From Chitinophaga sp. H8 (GTDB lineage Bacteria; Bacteroidota; Bacteroidia; Chitinophagales; Chitinophagaceae): DNA of 64,000 bases. Position numbers and translations under genes: made by a program. The DNA lies in contig NZ_JBEXAC010000001.1 of the NCBI RefSeq assembly GCF_040567655.1, forward strand, positions 3,410,001 to 3,474,000. Direction: 5' to 3'. Under the pieces are notes generated by a model, which was not told the origin of the DNA, searched no databases, and saw only the letters and a list, made by a program, of their open reading frames with translations. Positions 15,956 to 24,437 of this stretch are shown piece by piece (position 1 is the stretch's first letter; every line of letters begins with the position of its first letter).

Positions 15956-18793
15956 ATGAGAACAACCATTACAGGAGTAGTTTTAACGGTAACTACGCTG
16001 CTTTCCTATGCGCAACAGCCTGCTAAAAAACCGTTGGACCATAGTGTATACGATAGCTGGCAGAGTATTGGCAGCAAAGTGATCAGCGAAAACGGACAAT
16101 GGATAGCCTACACCGTTAATCCACAGGAAGGGGATGCCAGCCTGGTCATCTACAACCGCATCAACCAGCAACGGCTGGAAATTCCCAGAGGTGCCAACCC
16201 CGTCATTACTACGGATTCCAGAAACGTGATCTTCACCATCAAACCGCCGTACAAAGACACCCGCGAAGCCCGGATCAAAAAGAAAAAAGCAGCAGAGATG
16301 CCTAAAGATTCTATGGGCATTGTGACACTGGGCGGCACCAGCGTATGGAAGATCCCGGACGTAAAATCCTTTAAAACTCCTGCCAAAGGCAGCGGTACTA
16401 TCGCCTACCTGCTGAATAAACCCAAAACAGATACGGCAGCCATTAAAAAAACACCGGTAAAAAGTACCAAAGATACCGACGCGGCTGATGATAACAGCAC
16501 CTCTCCGGAAAGCACAGAAAGCGGAATACTGGTAATCCATTACCTGGAAACCGGCATTCAGGATACGATTAAAAACACCCTGGAATATACCTACAGCAAA
16601 CCAGGCAATGCACTCCTCATAGAAATCGGCATAGACAAAAAAGATTCCTTATCCCGTAATGGGGTACTGCTCTGGCATACCGCTACCCGCAAAACAGATA
16701 CCCTGAGCCGGGGCAGCGGCAGCTATAAACAGTTTGCTTTTGATGAAAAAGGCGAACAGGCTGCTTATTTTGCTACGCCCGACAGTGCCAAAGCTTCACA
16801 GCAGTTTTACCGCCTCCACTATTATAAACCCGGACAAGACAGCGCCTTTGTAGTGGCCGATAAAACTACCAGCGGTATTCCTGCGCAATGGACTATTAGT
16901 GCCAACAGCCTTATCTATTTCAGTAAAGATGGACAACGCCTGTTTTTTGGTACAGCACCTATACCGCCGGTAAAAGATACTAACCTGGTAGATTTTGAAG
17001 TGGCAAAAGTGGATATCTGGCATTACCAGGACGACTACCTGCAGCCTATGCAGCTAAAAAACGCCGACAAAGAGCTGAAAAGAAGCTATGCAGCCGTATA
17101 TTACCCAGGTAACAAACGGGTGGTCCAACTGGCAGATAAAGACATGGAAAACGTGATCATAGCAGCAGAAGGAAACAGCAACTATGCACTTGGTTATACC
17201 GATAAAGGACAACGTATTCCGCTTCAATGGAAAGGCCGTACCCTTAAAACAGCGTTGCTGGTAAATGTAACGGATGGTACCCGCCATGTCATCAAAGAAA
17301 ACCTGGATGGGAACTATTATATTTCTCCCAATGGTCAATACATCATCTGGTACGATCTGGGATTAAGGCAATGGTATAGCTATGAAAATGCAACCGGCAC
17401 GATCCGTAACATGACTGCCGGTATTACCACAGCGCTCTATGATGAGGAAGATGATCATCCGGATGTACCGGAGCCTTACGGTCTGGCCGGATGGATGCAA
17501 AAAGACCGGTACGTATACATTTACGACCGTTATGATACCTGGCAGGTAGATCCTGCTGGTAAAGAAACTCCAAGAATGATCACCCAGGGAGCCGGGCGGG
17601 CTAATAAAACACGGATGCGCTATGTACGCCTCGATCCGGAAGAACGTTATTTTACCCCCGGTCAGGAATTACGCTTCAATGCTTACCAGGACAGCACCAA
17701 GTATAATGGCTTTTATGCCTTAAAACTCTCAGATAAAAAAAATGCCAAAGGCCCCCGCGTAATAACAATGGGACCATACAGCTATACCGATCTGCTGAAA
17801 GCCCGCAAGGCGGAAGTGTATCTCTTTAATAAAAGTAACTACCAGCTATCTCCCGACCTGTATGCAGGCCAGCAACTGGATAAGGCAGTAAAAATCAGTA
17901 GTATCAATCCCCAGCAAAAGGATTACAACTGGGGTACGGTGGAACTCTATAAATGGACCACCTTTAGTGGCAAACCTGCAGAAGGTATTTTATACAAACC
18001 TGAAAACTTTGATAGTACCCGGAAATACCCGATGCTCATCTACTTTTATGAGAAATTATCAGATGGCTTGTATAGTTATCAGCCACCTGCCCCTACTCCA
18101 TCCAGGCTCAATATTTCATTTTTTGTAAGCCGGGGATACCTGGTCTTCGCACCAGACATTTCTTATGAAAATGGCCATCCGGGCAAAAGTGCGTACGACT
18201 ATATTGTAAGTGGTGCGGAAGCCCTGGCTAAAAACAGCTGGGTGGATAGCAAAAACATGGGCATCCAGGGACAAAGCTGGGGAGGATACCAGGTGGCTTA
18301 CCTGATTACACAAACCAACCTGTTCAAAGCTGCCTGGGCCGGAGCCCCCGTAGCCAATATGACCAGCGCCTACGGTGGTATACGCTGGGAAAGCGGGATG
18401 AACCGGCAATTTCAATATGAACATACCCAAAGCAGAATTGGCGGCACCTTGTGGGAAAAACCGGAGCTATACATCGAAAATTCCCCGCTTTTTGCATTGC
18501 CTAAAGTAAATACTCCCCTGGCTATTATGGCCAACGATGCCGATGGGGCAGTTCCCTGGTACCAGGGTATTGAGCTGTTTACAGGCCTCCGCCGCTTAGG
18601 TAAACCCGTATGGATGCTCAACTATAATAATGAAGCACATAACCTGATGCAACGGCAAAACCGTAAGGATATCCAACGCAGAGAACAACAGTTCTTTGAT
18701 CACTTCCTGAAAGATGCCCCTGCCCCTCAATGGCTCAAATCCGGGGTACCTGCCACAGAAAAAGGGATCAACTGGGGATGGGATACCGAGTAG
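15956..18793 (+). CDS. Secreted S9-family peptidase (prolyl oligopeptidase superfamily)
   Basis: 945 residues from the ATG giving MRTTITGVVL, which starts a Sec signal peptide ending near SYAQQ; a start 8 codons upstream would bury it. A long N-terminal beta-propeller (to about 670) precedes an alpha/beta-hydrolase domain with catalytic Ser in GQSWGGYQ, Asp in ANDADGAVPW and His in NNEAHNLMQ. The propeller contains a low-complexity Lys/Thr/Asp/Ser-rich insertion (about 160-190). Likely a periplasmic enzyme that cleaves short peptides. It is followed by a strong terminator. Confidence 0.92.
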   Translation: MRTTITGVVLTVTTLLSYAQQPAKKPLDHSVYDSWQSIGSKVISENGQWIAYTVNPQEGDASLVIYNRINQQRLEIPRGANPVITTDSRNVIFTIKPPYKDTREARIKKKKAAEMPKDSMGIVTLGGTSVWKIPDVKSFKTPAKGSGTIAYLLNKPKTDTAAIKKTPVKSTKDTDAADDNSTSPESTESGILVIHYLETGIQDTIKNTLEYTYSKPGNALLIEIGIDKKDSLSRNGVLLWHTATRKTDTLSRGSGSYKQFAFDEKGEQAAYFATPDSAKASQQFYRLHYYKPGQDSAFVVADKTTSGIPAQWTISANSLIYFSKDGQRLFFGTAPIPPVKDTNLVDFEVAKVDIWHYQDDYLQPMQLKNADKELKRSYAAVYYPGNKRVVQLADKDMENVIIAAEGNSNYALGYTDKGQRIPLQWKGRTLKTALLVNVTDGTRHVIKENLDGNYYISPNGQYIIWYDLGLRQWYSYENATGTIRNMTAGITTALYDEEDDHPDVPEPYGLAGWMQKDRYVYIYDRYDTWQVDPAGKETPRMITQGAGRANKTRMRYVRLDPEERYFTPGQELRFNAYQDSTKYNGFYALKLSDKKNAKGPRVITMGPYSYTDLLKARKAEVYLFNKSNYQLSPDLYAGQQLDKAVKISSINPQQKDYNWGTVELYKWTTFSGKPAEGILYKPENFDSTRKYPMLIYFYEKLSDGLYSYQPPAPTPSRLNISFFVSRGYLVFAPDISYENGHPGKSAYDYIVSGAEALAKNSWVDSKNMGIQGQSWGGYQVAYLITQTNLFKAAWAGAPVANMTSAYGGIRWESGMNRQFQYEHTQSRIGGTLWEKPELYIENSPLFALPKVNTPLAIMANDADGAVPWYQGIELFTGLRRLGKPVWMLNYNNEAHNLMQRQNRKDIQRREQQFFDHFLKDAPAPQWLKSGVPATEKGINWGWDTE

Positions 18794-18840
18794 CCGCTAC
18801 CCTGAAATGAATAAGAAACAATGAATATTAATTGATTACA

Positions 18841-18878
18841 AAGCATAGCCCGCCCTGGCGGGTTATGCTTTTTTTTGT
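18841..18878 (+). terminator. Intrinsic terminator after the S9 peptidase gene
   Basis: A 14-bp stem with a GC-rich core (GCCCGCC with GGCGGG) and a tiny loop is followed by eight T residues. Confidence 0.92.
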
Positions 18879-18979
18879 CAAAACCAACTTTTGGCATTGG
18901 CGATTCCCCCCTTTAACGATCTCAACACGTATAATATATCTCTCTGCTCCTGAAAGACTTTCAGCTGGTTCCTCCAACC

Positions 18980-19045
18980 TTGAAGCATGGTTGAAGCATA
19001 GTTAAAGCATGGTTAAAGCATAGATAGAGTATGAAGAGTGCATGA
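18980..19045. repeat. Array of 11-bp tandem repeats
   Basis: Six successive 11-mers: TTGAAGCATGG, TTGAAGCATAG, TTAAAGCATGG, TTAAAGCATAG, then two decayed copies (ATAGAGTATGA, AGAGTGCATGA). The alternation GG/AG suggests an original 22-bp duplication. The period is close to one helical turn, so any protein bound to the units would sit on one face of the DNA. Confidence 0.85.
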
Positions 19046-19316
19046 AAGGCTATAAAACAGGGTATAGTAAAATCTACTATGGTACAATATTAACACACGT
19101 AAGAATAAATTACTTAAAATTTATCATTATCCAATCATCCACTGCATTAGGCTAAAAGCTAAGGGCGAAATGTTAATAGCTTACTGTATCCACTGCATTT
19201 TTAGCTCATCGCTCGGGGCCCATTGCTCGTAGCTTTTTCAATCAACTATTAAATATTTTATTATATGATTTTATTAACATATATTTACCAAACAATCACC
19301 CTTTAGAGATCCTATG

Positions 19317-19345
19317 TACCGGATAATGTTACTGATTATCCGGTA
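19317..19345. promoter_or_regulatory. Inverted repeat upstream of the AraC gene, possible operator
   Basis: TACCGGATAAT (19318-19328) and ATTATCCGGTA (19335-19345) are perfect 11-nt inverted complements separated by six bases. The element lies 13 nt before the start codon of the AraC-family gene, a position suiting an autoregulatory operator or a short hairpin in the 5' leader. Confidence 0.5.
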
Positions 19346-19357
19346 ACACACAAATTA

Positions 19358-20206
19358 ATGCCTATGAACTTCCAAATTTACGCTGCCAAGAGTACGCTGC
19401 ATCCCTATGTAAAGCAATATTATTACTGGGAAGATGATGCACAGGGTAACATTCCCTTACCACAACACCTGTTTGCACTGGGAGATCAGTATATCATATT
19501 TCTTCAATCTGGTGAAGCTATCTGCAAACCGGCCAATCATGCTTCCTTTAGTTTGCCACCTGTTTCTGTAATAGGACATTTTACACATCCGGGGCAGTTG
19601 CAGCTGAACGGGCCGGTAAAAATGGTGGTAGTACAGTTAAATGCATATGGCTGTCACCGCCTTACAGGTATGAGCATGCATACCTTCACCAACTATTACC
19701 GCAACCTGTGCAAACACAATAACCAGTTGTGGCAACAATTGAGTAATACCTTATTTGAAGGGACCACACCGGATGAGATAGGTAGTATACTCGATACAGC
19801 ATTGGAAAATGCCTTACAACAAAAAGCCTACCCATTAAAACAGGTAGATGATATAGCGGATTATGTGCAGCAACAAAACGGGATTGTAAGTATGGAAAGC
19901 CTCAGCGGCAAATATGGTATATCCCGGCCTACCCTGGAAAGAATGTTCATGGAAATCATTGGCATTCCTCCTCAGCTGTATGCCCGTATGATGCGCTTTA
20001 AAACCGCCATGCGCTCCTTACAGCAAATGAACTTCCGGCAGTGGCAAACTTCCCACTACAATTTTGGCTATTATAACCAGACACTTTTTATAAAAGATCA
20101 CGTATTATTCAATGGGAAAACACCCGCTCCTGTCGAATCCGGGAGTGCTGCTATTGCACAGATGCCTATGCCTGATATGGCCATGCAGGTAGCGGTAGCT
20201 GGTTGA
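19358..20206 (+). CDS. AraC-family transcriptional regulator
   Basis: 282 residues. The N-terminal half (to about 155) is a beta-rich sensor-like domain beginning LHPYVKQYYYWEDD, as in many Bacteroidota AraC regulators. The C-terminal half carries the two-helix-turn-helix AraC domain (VDDIADYVQQQNGIVSMESLSGKYG region, then RPTLERMFMEIIGIPPQLYARMMRFKTAM). The second HTH (FGYYNQTLFIKDHVLFNGKTPA) is recognisable but less canonical. The tail is Met/Ala rich. A perfect inverted repeat directly upstream may be its own operator. Target genes unknown; the adjacent GNAT gene is a candidate. Confidence 0.88.
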   Translation: MPMNFQIYAAKSTLHPYVKQYYYWEDDAQGNIPLPQHLFALGDQYIIFLQSGEAICKPANHASFSLPPVSVIGHFTHPGQLQLNGPVKMVVVQLNAYGCHRLTGMSMHTFTNYYRNLCKHNNQLWQQLSNTLFEGTTPDEIGSILDTALENALQQKAYPLKQVDDIADYVQQQNGIVSMESLSGKYGISRPTLERMFMEIIGIPPQLYARMMRFKTAMRSLQQMNFRQWQTSHYNFGYYNQTLFIKDHVLFNGKTPAPVESGSAAIAQMPMPDMAMQVAVAG

Positions 20207-20225
20207 TAAACGGAGGTTTCTTATT

Positions 20226-20288
20226 ACTGGTGTGCTGATTGCAGTATCCTTTCAGATAGCAAAGGAATGCAACGGCACACCAGTTTTG
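20226..20288 (+). terminator. Long hairpin after the AraC gene
   Basis: A perfect 10-bp outer stem (ACTGGTGTGC, 20226-20235, with 20275-20284) and inner pairings (TCCTTT with AAAGGA) end in TTTTG. The hairpin is long for an intrinsic terminator but its position and T-run fit. Confidence 0.55.
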
Positions 20289-20344
20289 CAATAGTATACT
20301 TCTACATATTATTTGGTATTTTAGAGTAGTCAACATTTTACCAA

Positions 20345-20809
20345 ATGAATATACTGGAAGTACAGCAAGGCGATTTTACAATTTCTACGGATAAACAAAA
20401 ACTGGATATAACACTTATCCATCAGTTCATTTCAAATACTTACTGGGCAAAAGATCTGCCTTTAAATATTATGGAAGATGCCATCCGCGGTTCCATGTGC
20501 TTTGGTATTTACCACCAGCACAAACAGGTAGGTTTTGCCCGGCTGATTACCGACATGGCTACGTTTGCTTATCTGGCAGATGTATTTGTAATACCGGAAT
20601 ACCGCGGACAGGGATTATCAAAATGGTTGATAAAAACAATCACAGAGCTGCCCGGCCTACAGCTACTCAGAAGATGGATGCTGGCTACTGCAGATGCGCA
20701 CGGACTATACCAGCAGTTTGGATTTACACAGATTACTAACCCGGAACGTTTTATGCAGAAACATAACCCCGATATCTATACGCAATTAAAATCTTCCGGT
20801 AGCATATGA
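20345..20809 (+). CDS. GNAT-family N-acetyltransferase
   Basis: A 154-residue single-domain GNAT protein that uses acetyl-CoA to acetylate an amine. The acetyl-CoA-binding motif A is DVFVIPEYRGQGLSKWLIK, with R/Q-x-x-G-x-G/A type residues in RGQGLS. The order of elements (QVGFARLITDMATFAYLADVFV before it, LATADAHGLYQQFGF after it) is standard. Similar proteins are often annotated only as acetyltransferases; substrate unknown. It follows the AraC gene by 138 nt with a hairpin in between. Confidence 0.9.
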   Translation: MNILEVQQGDFTISTDKQKLDITLIHQFISNTYWAKDLPLNIMEDAIRGSMCFGIYHQHKQVGFARLITDMATFAYLADVFVIPEYRGQGLSKWLIKTITELPGLQLLRRWMLATADAHGLYQQFGFTQITNPERFMQKHNPDIYTQLKSSGSI

Positions 20810-20917
20810 ACCGGCCTGTAAATAGCATTGCTTACCATCAGTACCCGCTGCCATGATGATTGCAGGTACTCTTATAAGACCGGCATTGCTTTAAGAATTA
20901 ATTATTAGCTTTCAGGT

Positions 20918-21538
20918 ATGAAAAAATACATCGCCCTGTTATTTATCCTGATGCTGATTATCCTGGTTTTCTGGTTGGGAAAACGTTTTGGCAGTAAATC
21001 TGTAAGCCAGGAAATTATCACCAACAGCCTCATTGTAAAGGAAATCGCAGAACTGGCCAGCCTGGAAGTGCAGGGAGTGGCCAGCATCAAAAGGAGTAAT
21101 ATAGAAAGTAGTGGCGAATGGACCGACAATCTGAAAAAAGCATTTCTCGAAAATACCATCTGGGTATCTATCCCCTACCATGCCAAATATGGCGTTGATA
21201 TCAACGAAAAAAACTTCCAGGTACAGGTAACCGACAAAAAAATCCTGGTACAACTTCCCCCTCCGCACCTGCTTAGCTATGAATTGAAGGTGGATAAAAT
21301 GGAAACCTCCAATCGTAAAGGCTGGCTGCAGTTTCAGGATGATGAAACCTATACGGAAGTACAAAAAAAATTATACCAGACCTCCCGTGCACAACTGGAA
21401 AACAATCCCATGCACCTGCAGCAATCCCGTGAAAAAATACAAAAGATCATCGCACAGTATTATCAACCCTTTTTGCAGGATCACACACTGGAAGTAAAAT
21501 TTGGAAACGAAGAAACGGCTAAAGTTAAATTACAGTAA
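20918..21538 (+). CDS. DUF4230 membrane-anchored protein
   Basis: 206 residues. One N-terminal membrane helix (about 4-21, LLFILMLIILVFWLGKRFG) anchors a soluble domain typical of DUF4230, with the early motif SLIVKEIAELASLEVQGVAS and the later Tyr/Gly-rich core and amphipathic helix (QQSREKIQKIIAQYYQPFL). The soluble domain should be outside the cytoplasm. Function of the family is not established. It converges with the next gene with only 10 nt between. Confidence 0.82.
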   Translation: MKKYIALLFILMLIILVFWLGKRFGSKSVSQEIITNSLIVKEIAELASLEVQGVASIKRSNIESSGEWTDNLKKAFLENTIWVSIPYHAKYGVDINEKNFQVQVTDKKILVQLPPPHLLSYELKVDKMETSNRKGWLQFQDDETYTEVQKKLYQTSRAQLENNPMHLQQSREKIQKIIAQYYQPFLQDHTLEVKFGNEETAKVKLQ

Positions 21539-21548
21539 CCAGGTAGTA

Positions 21549-22268
21549 TCAGGCTGCATTGACTGCAATGTATTTTACCAGGAATCTTTTGGCAATAGGT
21601 AATAATGTTTCATTTACCGGTACTACCAGGCTGGTTTCAATACTATAAACGGCAGGATTAGGCAGGTTGCTCCGCTGACGGATCAGCGTGGTTTTGATAT
21701 TCTCACAGGTATTTACAACCCCCATCTTAAACGCATCCAGGTATTCCGTATGAATGCCGCGGTACTTTTCGTCATGACGCTCAAAAATAGTGAGCCGGTA
21801 AGCATATACCAGGGTATCCCGTTTCTGCCCGTCACATAATAGCAGATAACCTTCATGGGTGTCCAGCGGGATCAGCCCCACCGGTGAAATACTTAGCTTG
21901 TCCTCTATATACTCATAGATTTCCGTGCCTTCCTTGATGGTACGGTTCATCTTCTCCAGCGAATAAAGCATAATACTTTCCAGCTCCTGCATCAGTTCAT
22001 CATCTGCTATGATCTGCTCATAAAGCAACTGCAACTTTTCAATGTTGACCGCCGTGAGCCGCTTGGGAAATTGCTGCTGTAAAAACTGCTTATTCTCTTT
22101 GAAAGCAATGAGATTGTTATAGTGGAAAATAACATCAGCCAGCTGGGGATAGAGCATATTTTCGTTGAAGTACCGGTTCACTTCCTGCAAATAGGCCAAC
22201 AAAGTATATTTCTTCAGCTCAAAGTCTATATAACCGTCTGCAAACCATGTTTCGCTGAGCTTACCCAT
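21549..22268 (-). CDS. Conserved hypothetical protein
   Basis: 239 residues, mixed helix and strand, without signal peptide or transmembrane segment. The N-terminal half is helical (ELKKYTLLAYLQEVNRYFNENMLYPQLADVIFHYNNL), the C-terminal half more beta-like (GLIPLDTHEGYLLLCDGQKRDTLVYAYRLTIFE, then EYLDAFKMGVVNTCENIK). Composition and codon pattern look like a normal chromosomal gene. I recognise no motif of known activity. The next gene upstream on this strand is far away, so it appears monocistronic. Confidence 0.8.
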   Translation of the reverse strand: MGKLSETWFADGYIDFELKKYTLLAYLQEVNRYFNENMLYPQLADVIFHYNNLIAFKENKQFLQQQFPKRLTAVNIEKLQLLYEQIIADDELMQELESIMLYSLEKMNRTIKEGTEIYEYIEDKLSISPVGLIPLDTHEGYLLLCDGQKRDTLVYAYRLTIFERHDEKYRGIHTEYLDAFKMGVVNTCENIKTTLIRQRSNLPNPAVYSIETSLVVPVNETLLPIAKRFLVKYIAVNAA

Positions 22269-22516
22269 AAAATTAAAGTTTAATGGATCATATCTTGAAT
22301 TTACGAAAAAAGTATAATTATGGATGTCAATATTTCATTAATTTATGCTATCTGAAAGGGTTCCCAAACAAGGTTAAATGATTCACTTACAGGCCTTTAC
22401 CCTACCTACCCCCTCCCCCGTAAAGAATTTTGCCAAAATATTTCACTCCCTACTTTTTTATTACATTAAATTTCCTAACTTCAATATTATTTTTCATTTT
22501 TTTAATTTCAGTTATC

Positions 22517-22834
22517 ATGAACATTTACGTAGCCAACCTTCACTACAGGTTGAACGATGAAGATCTTCATCAGATTTTCAGCGAATTTGGAGAGGTTACC
22601 TCCGCTAAAGTTATCAAAGACCACGAAACCGGCCGCTCACGTGGTTTTGGCTTTGTGGAAATGCCTAATCAGGAAGAAGGCGCTAAGGCGATGGATAGTT
22701 TGAATGGCAGCGAAATAGAAGGTAAGCAATTAATGGTAAACGAAGCAAGACCCAAACAACCGAACAATAATTTCAAAGGTGGAGGTGGTAACCGTGGTGG
22801 CGGTGGATACGGCTCCCGTGATCGTCGTTACTAA
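22517..22834 (+). CDS. Single-RRM glycine-rich RNA-binding protein
   Basis: 105 residues from ATG 22517. Longer readings upstream pass through a T-rich leader and give a hydrophobic, non-conserved extension. One RRM domain carries RNP2 (IYVANL, 3-8) and RNP1 (RGFGFVEM, 42-49), followed by a Gly/Arg/Asn-rich tail (88-105). Such Rbp proteins are abundant in Bacteroidota, where they bind single-stranded RNA and affect mRNA levels. The preceding 100 nt are unusually rich in T and C and may be an unstructured leader. Ends with a hairpin terminator. Confidence 0.93.
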   Translation: MNIYVANLHYRLNDEDLHQIFSEFGEVTSAKVIKDHETGRSRGFGFVEMPNQEEGAKAMDSLNGSEIEGKQLMVNEARPKQPNNNFKGGGGNRGGGGYGSRDRRY

Positions 22835-22873
22835 TGCTGTTGGCCTTTATCTTATTTCCGGTCAAAAAAATTG

Positions 22874-22908
22874 GAGGTTGTGTCTGTTAAGGATACAACC
22901 TCTTTTTA
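22874..22908 (+). terminator. Intrinsic terminator after the RRM gene
   Basis: Stem GAGGTTGT (22874-22881) with ACAACCTC (22895-22902), followed by TTTTTATT. Confidence 0.85.
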
Positions 22909-22956
22909 TTTAAGCCCACCCCGCTTTCCCCATCTCCCCCTGTTATCCGCAGGTAC

Positions 22957-22989
22957 AAAAATAAAAGGCTGACCATTACAGCCAGCCTT
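22957..22989 (-). terminator. Intrinsic terminator of the E2 gene
   Basis: On the minus strand a 7-bp stem (22983-22989 with 22965-22971) is followed by TTATTTTTG, 23 nt after the E2 stop codon. Confidence 0.75.
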
Positions 22990-23012
22990 GCTATATGAAT
23001 AACGTTGGTTAA

Positions 23013-24356
23013 TCAATATTCTTTCTGAGGATCAAAATGCTCCAGTTCCTGTGCTACTGCGCTCAGGAAAGTAGAACCTAATGCGCCGTCTACAATACGG
23101 TGGTCATACGACATAGACAGATACATCATATGACGGATAGCAATAGCATCTCCTTCTGAGGTTTCTATTACAACCGGACGCTTTTTGATAGCACCTACCG
23201 CCAGGATAGCTACCTGGGGCTGGTTAATAATAGGTGTGCCCATAATGCTGCCAAAAGTACCTACGTTGGTAAGCGTAAAAGTACCACTCTGGGTATCTTC
23301 CGGCTTCAGTTTATTTTGACGTGCTGCATTGGCCAGGTGATTCACCTGTTTGGTAAGCCCTACCAGGTTAAGCATATCTGCATTCCGGATCACCGGTACA
23401 ATCAGGTTACCGCTTGGCAATGCCGTAGCCATGCCAATATTGATATCTTTTTTCAGAATGATCTTATCTCCGTCCAGGGAACAATTGATCAGGGGGAACT
23501 TTTTCAGACATTTCACCACTGCTTCAATAAACAGGGGGGTAAAGGTGAGTTTCTCTCCTTCCCGCTTTTCAAAATCCTTTTTGATCCGGTCACGCCATTT
23601 CACCATATTGGTCACATCGGCTTCGGAAAAACTGGTTACATGCGGGCTGGTATGCTTGCTATGTACCATATGGTTGGCGATCAGCTTACGCATACGGTCC
23701 ATTTCAATAATTTCCACATTGCCATTATAAGCAGGAGAAGCAATAGTAGTTACTTCCTGGTTTTTGGCCGGCGTAGCAGCACTCTTTGCAGGAGCCACTA
23801 CTTCCGCAGCGGTAACCACTTCTACATTGCCCTGCCTGCGTGCTTCCACATAAGCCAGGATATCCTTTTTGGTCACTCTGCCATCATTACCACTACCAGG
23901 CAATTTTTCCAGTTCGGCAAAGCTGATCCCTTCTTGCTGGGCTATAGTGAGCACCAGCGGGGAATAAAAGCGGGGACCGGTGCCTGTGCTCTTTTCTGCT
24001 TCCTGTGCCACCGGGGCGGCAGCTGCACTGTGAGCTGCGGGAGCAGCGGTTTCAAACTTCGGAGCTGCTGCCGGAGCAGGAAGTGCTGCAGGAATAGTTT
24101 CTGCAGGTGCGTCCGCATTGGTGTTAATACGTGCTATCACAGTACCCACAGATACCACATCATTTTCAGCAAACAGTATCTCGGTAATCTCGCCTTCTGC
24201 AATGGAGGGCACTTCACTATCCACTTTATCCGTAGCAATTTCCAGCACCGTTTCATCCACTTTTACATGATCTCCGGGCTTTTTATGCCAGCGCAATATG
24301 GTGGCTTCCATTATACTTTCCCCCATTTTAGGCATTACCAGTTCTACAATGGCCAT
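23013..24356 (-). CDS. 2-oxo acid dehydrogenase E2 (dihydrolipoamide acyltransferase)
   Basis: A 447-residue E2 core of a 2-oxo acid dehydrogenase complex. One lipoyl domain (1-77) has the lipoylated Lys44 in EIATDKVDSEVPS; an Ala/Pro-rich linker follows; the peripheral subunit-binding domain is about 130-170 (YSPLVLTIAQQEGISF, GRVTKKDILAYVE); the catalytic domain (about 215-447) ends with the active-site motif DHRIVDG (His419). No E1 or E3 genes are adjacent. Sequence does not decide between pyruvate, branched-chain and other substrates; DKVDSEVPS is common in branched-chain type E2. Confidence 0.93.
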   Translation of the reverse strand: MAIVELVMPKMGESIMEATILRWHKKPGDHVKVDETVLEIATDKVDSEVPSIAEGEITEILFAENDVVSVGTVIARINTNADAPAETIPAALPAPAAAPKFETAAPAAHSAAAAPVAQEAEKSTGTGPRFYSPLVLTIAQQEGISFAELEKLPGSGNDGRVTKKDILAYVEARRQGNVEVVTAAEVVAPAKSAATPAKNQEVTTIASPAYNGNVEIIEMDRMRKLIANHMVHSKHTSPHVTSFSEADVTNMVKWRDRIKKDFEKREGEKLTFTPLFIEAVVKCLKKFPLINCSLDGDKIILKKDINIGMATALPSGNLIVPVIRNADMLNLVGLTKQVNHLANAARQNKLKPEDTQSGTFTLTNVGTFGSIMGTPIINQPQVAILAVGAIKKRPVVIETSEGDAIAIRHMMYLSMSYDHRIVDGALGSTFLSAVAQELEHFDPQKEY

Positions 24357-24437
24357 AAGATTGATTTAAGCTTTAGTCGCGACAAAAATAAGGGAAAAAT
24401 ATATGCGAATGAGTAAACGCATACCTCAACTTCCCTT

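Larger units (their letters stand above)
18879..19357. other. Long intergenic region before an AraC-type gene
   Basis: About 480 nt with no convincing gene. It holds an array of 11-bp tandem repeats (18980-19045), then AT-rich DNA, a degenerate copy of the AGCTAA-type repeat (19149-19182) and, just before the AraC gene, an inverted pair ATCCGGTA/TACCGGAT type sequence around 19316-19345 (GTACCGGATAATG and GATTATCCGGTAA), which could be an operator for the regulator encoded next to it. Confidence 0.5.

Noticed and set aside
22430..22516. 30-residue hydrophobic extension of the RRM protein
   Set aside because: It is a reading of the T-rich leader; single-RRM proteins of this type start at the MNIYVANL methionine.
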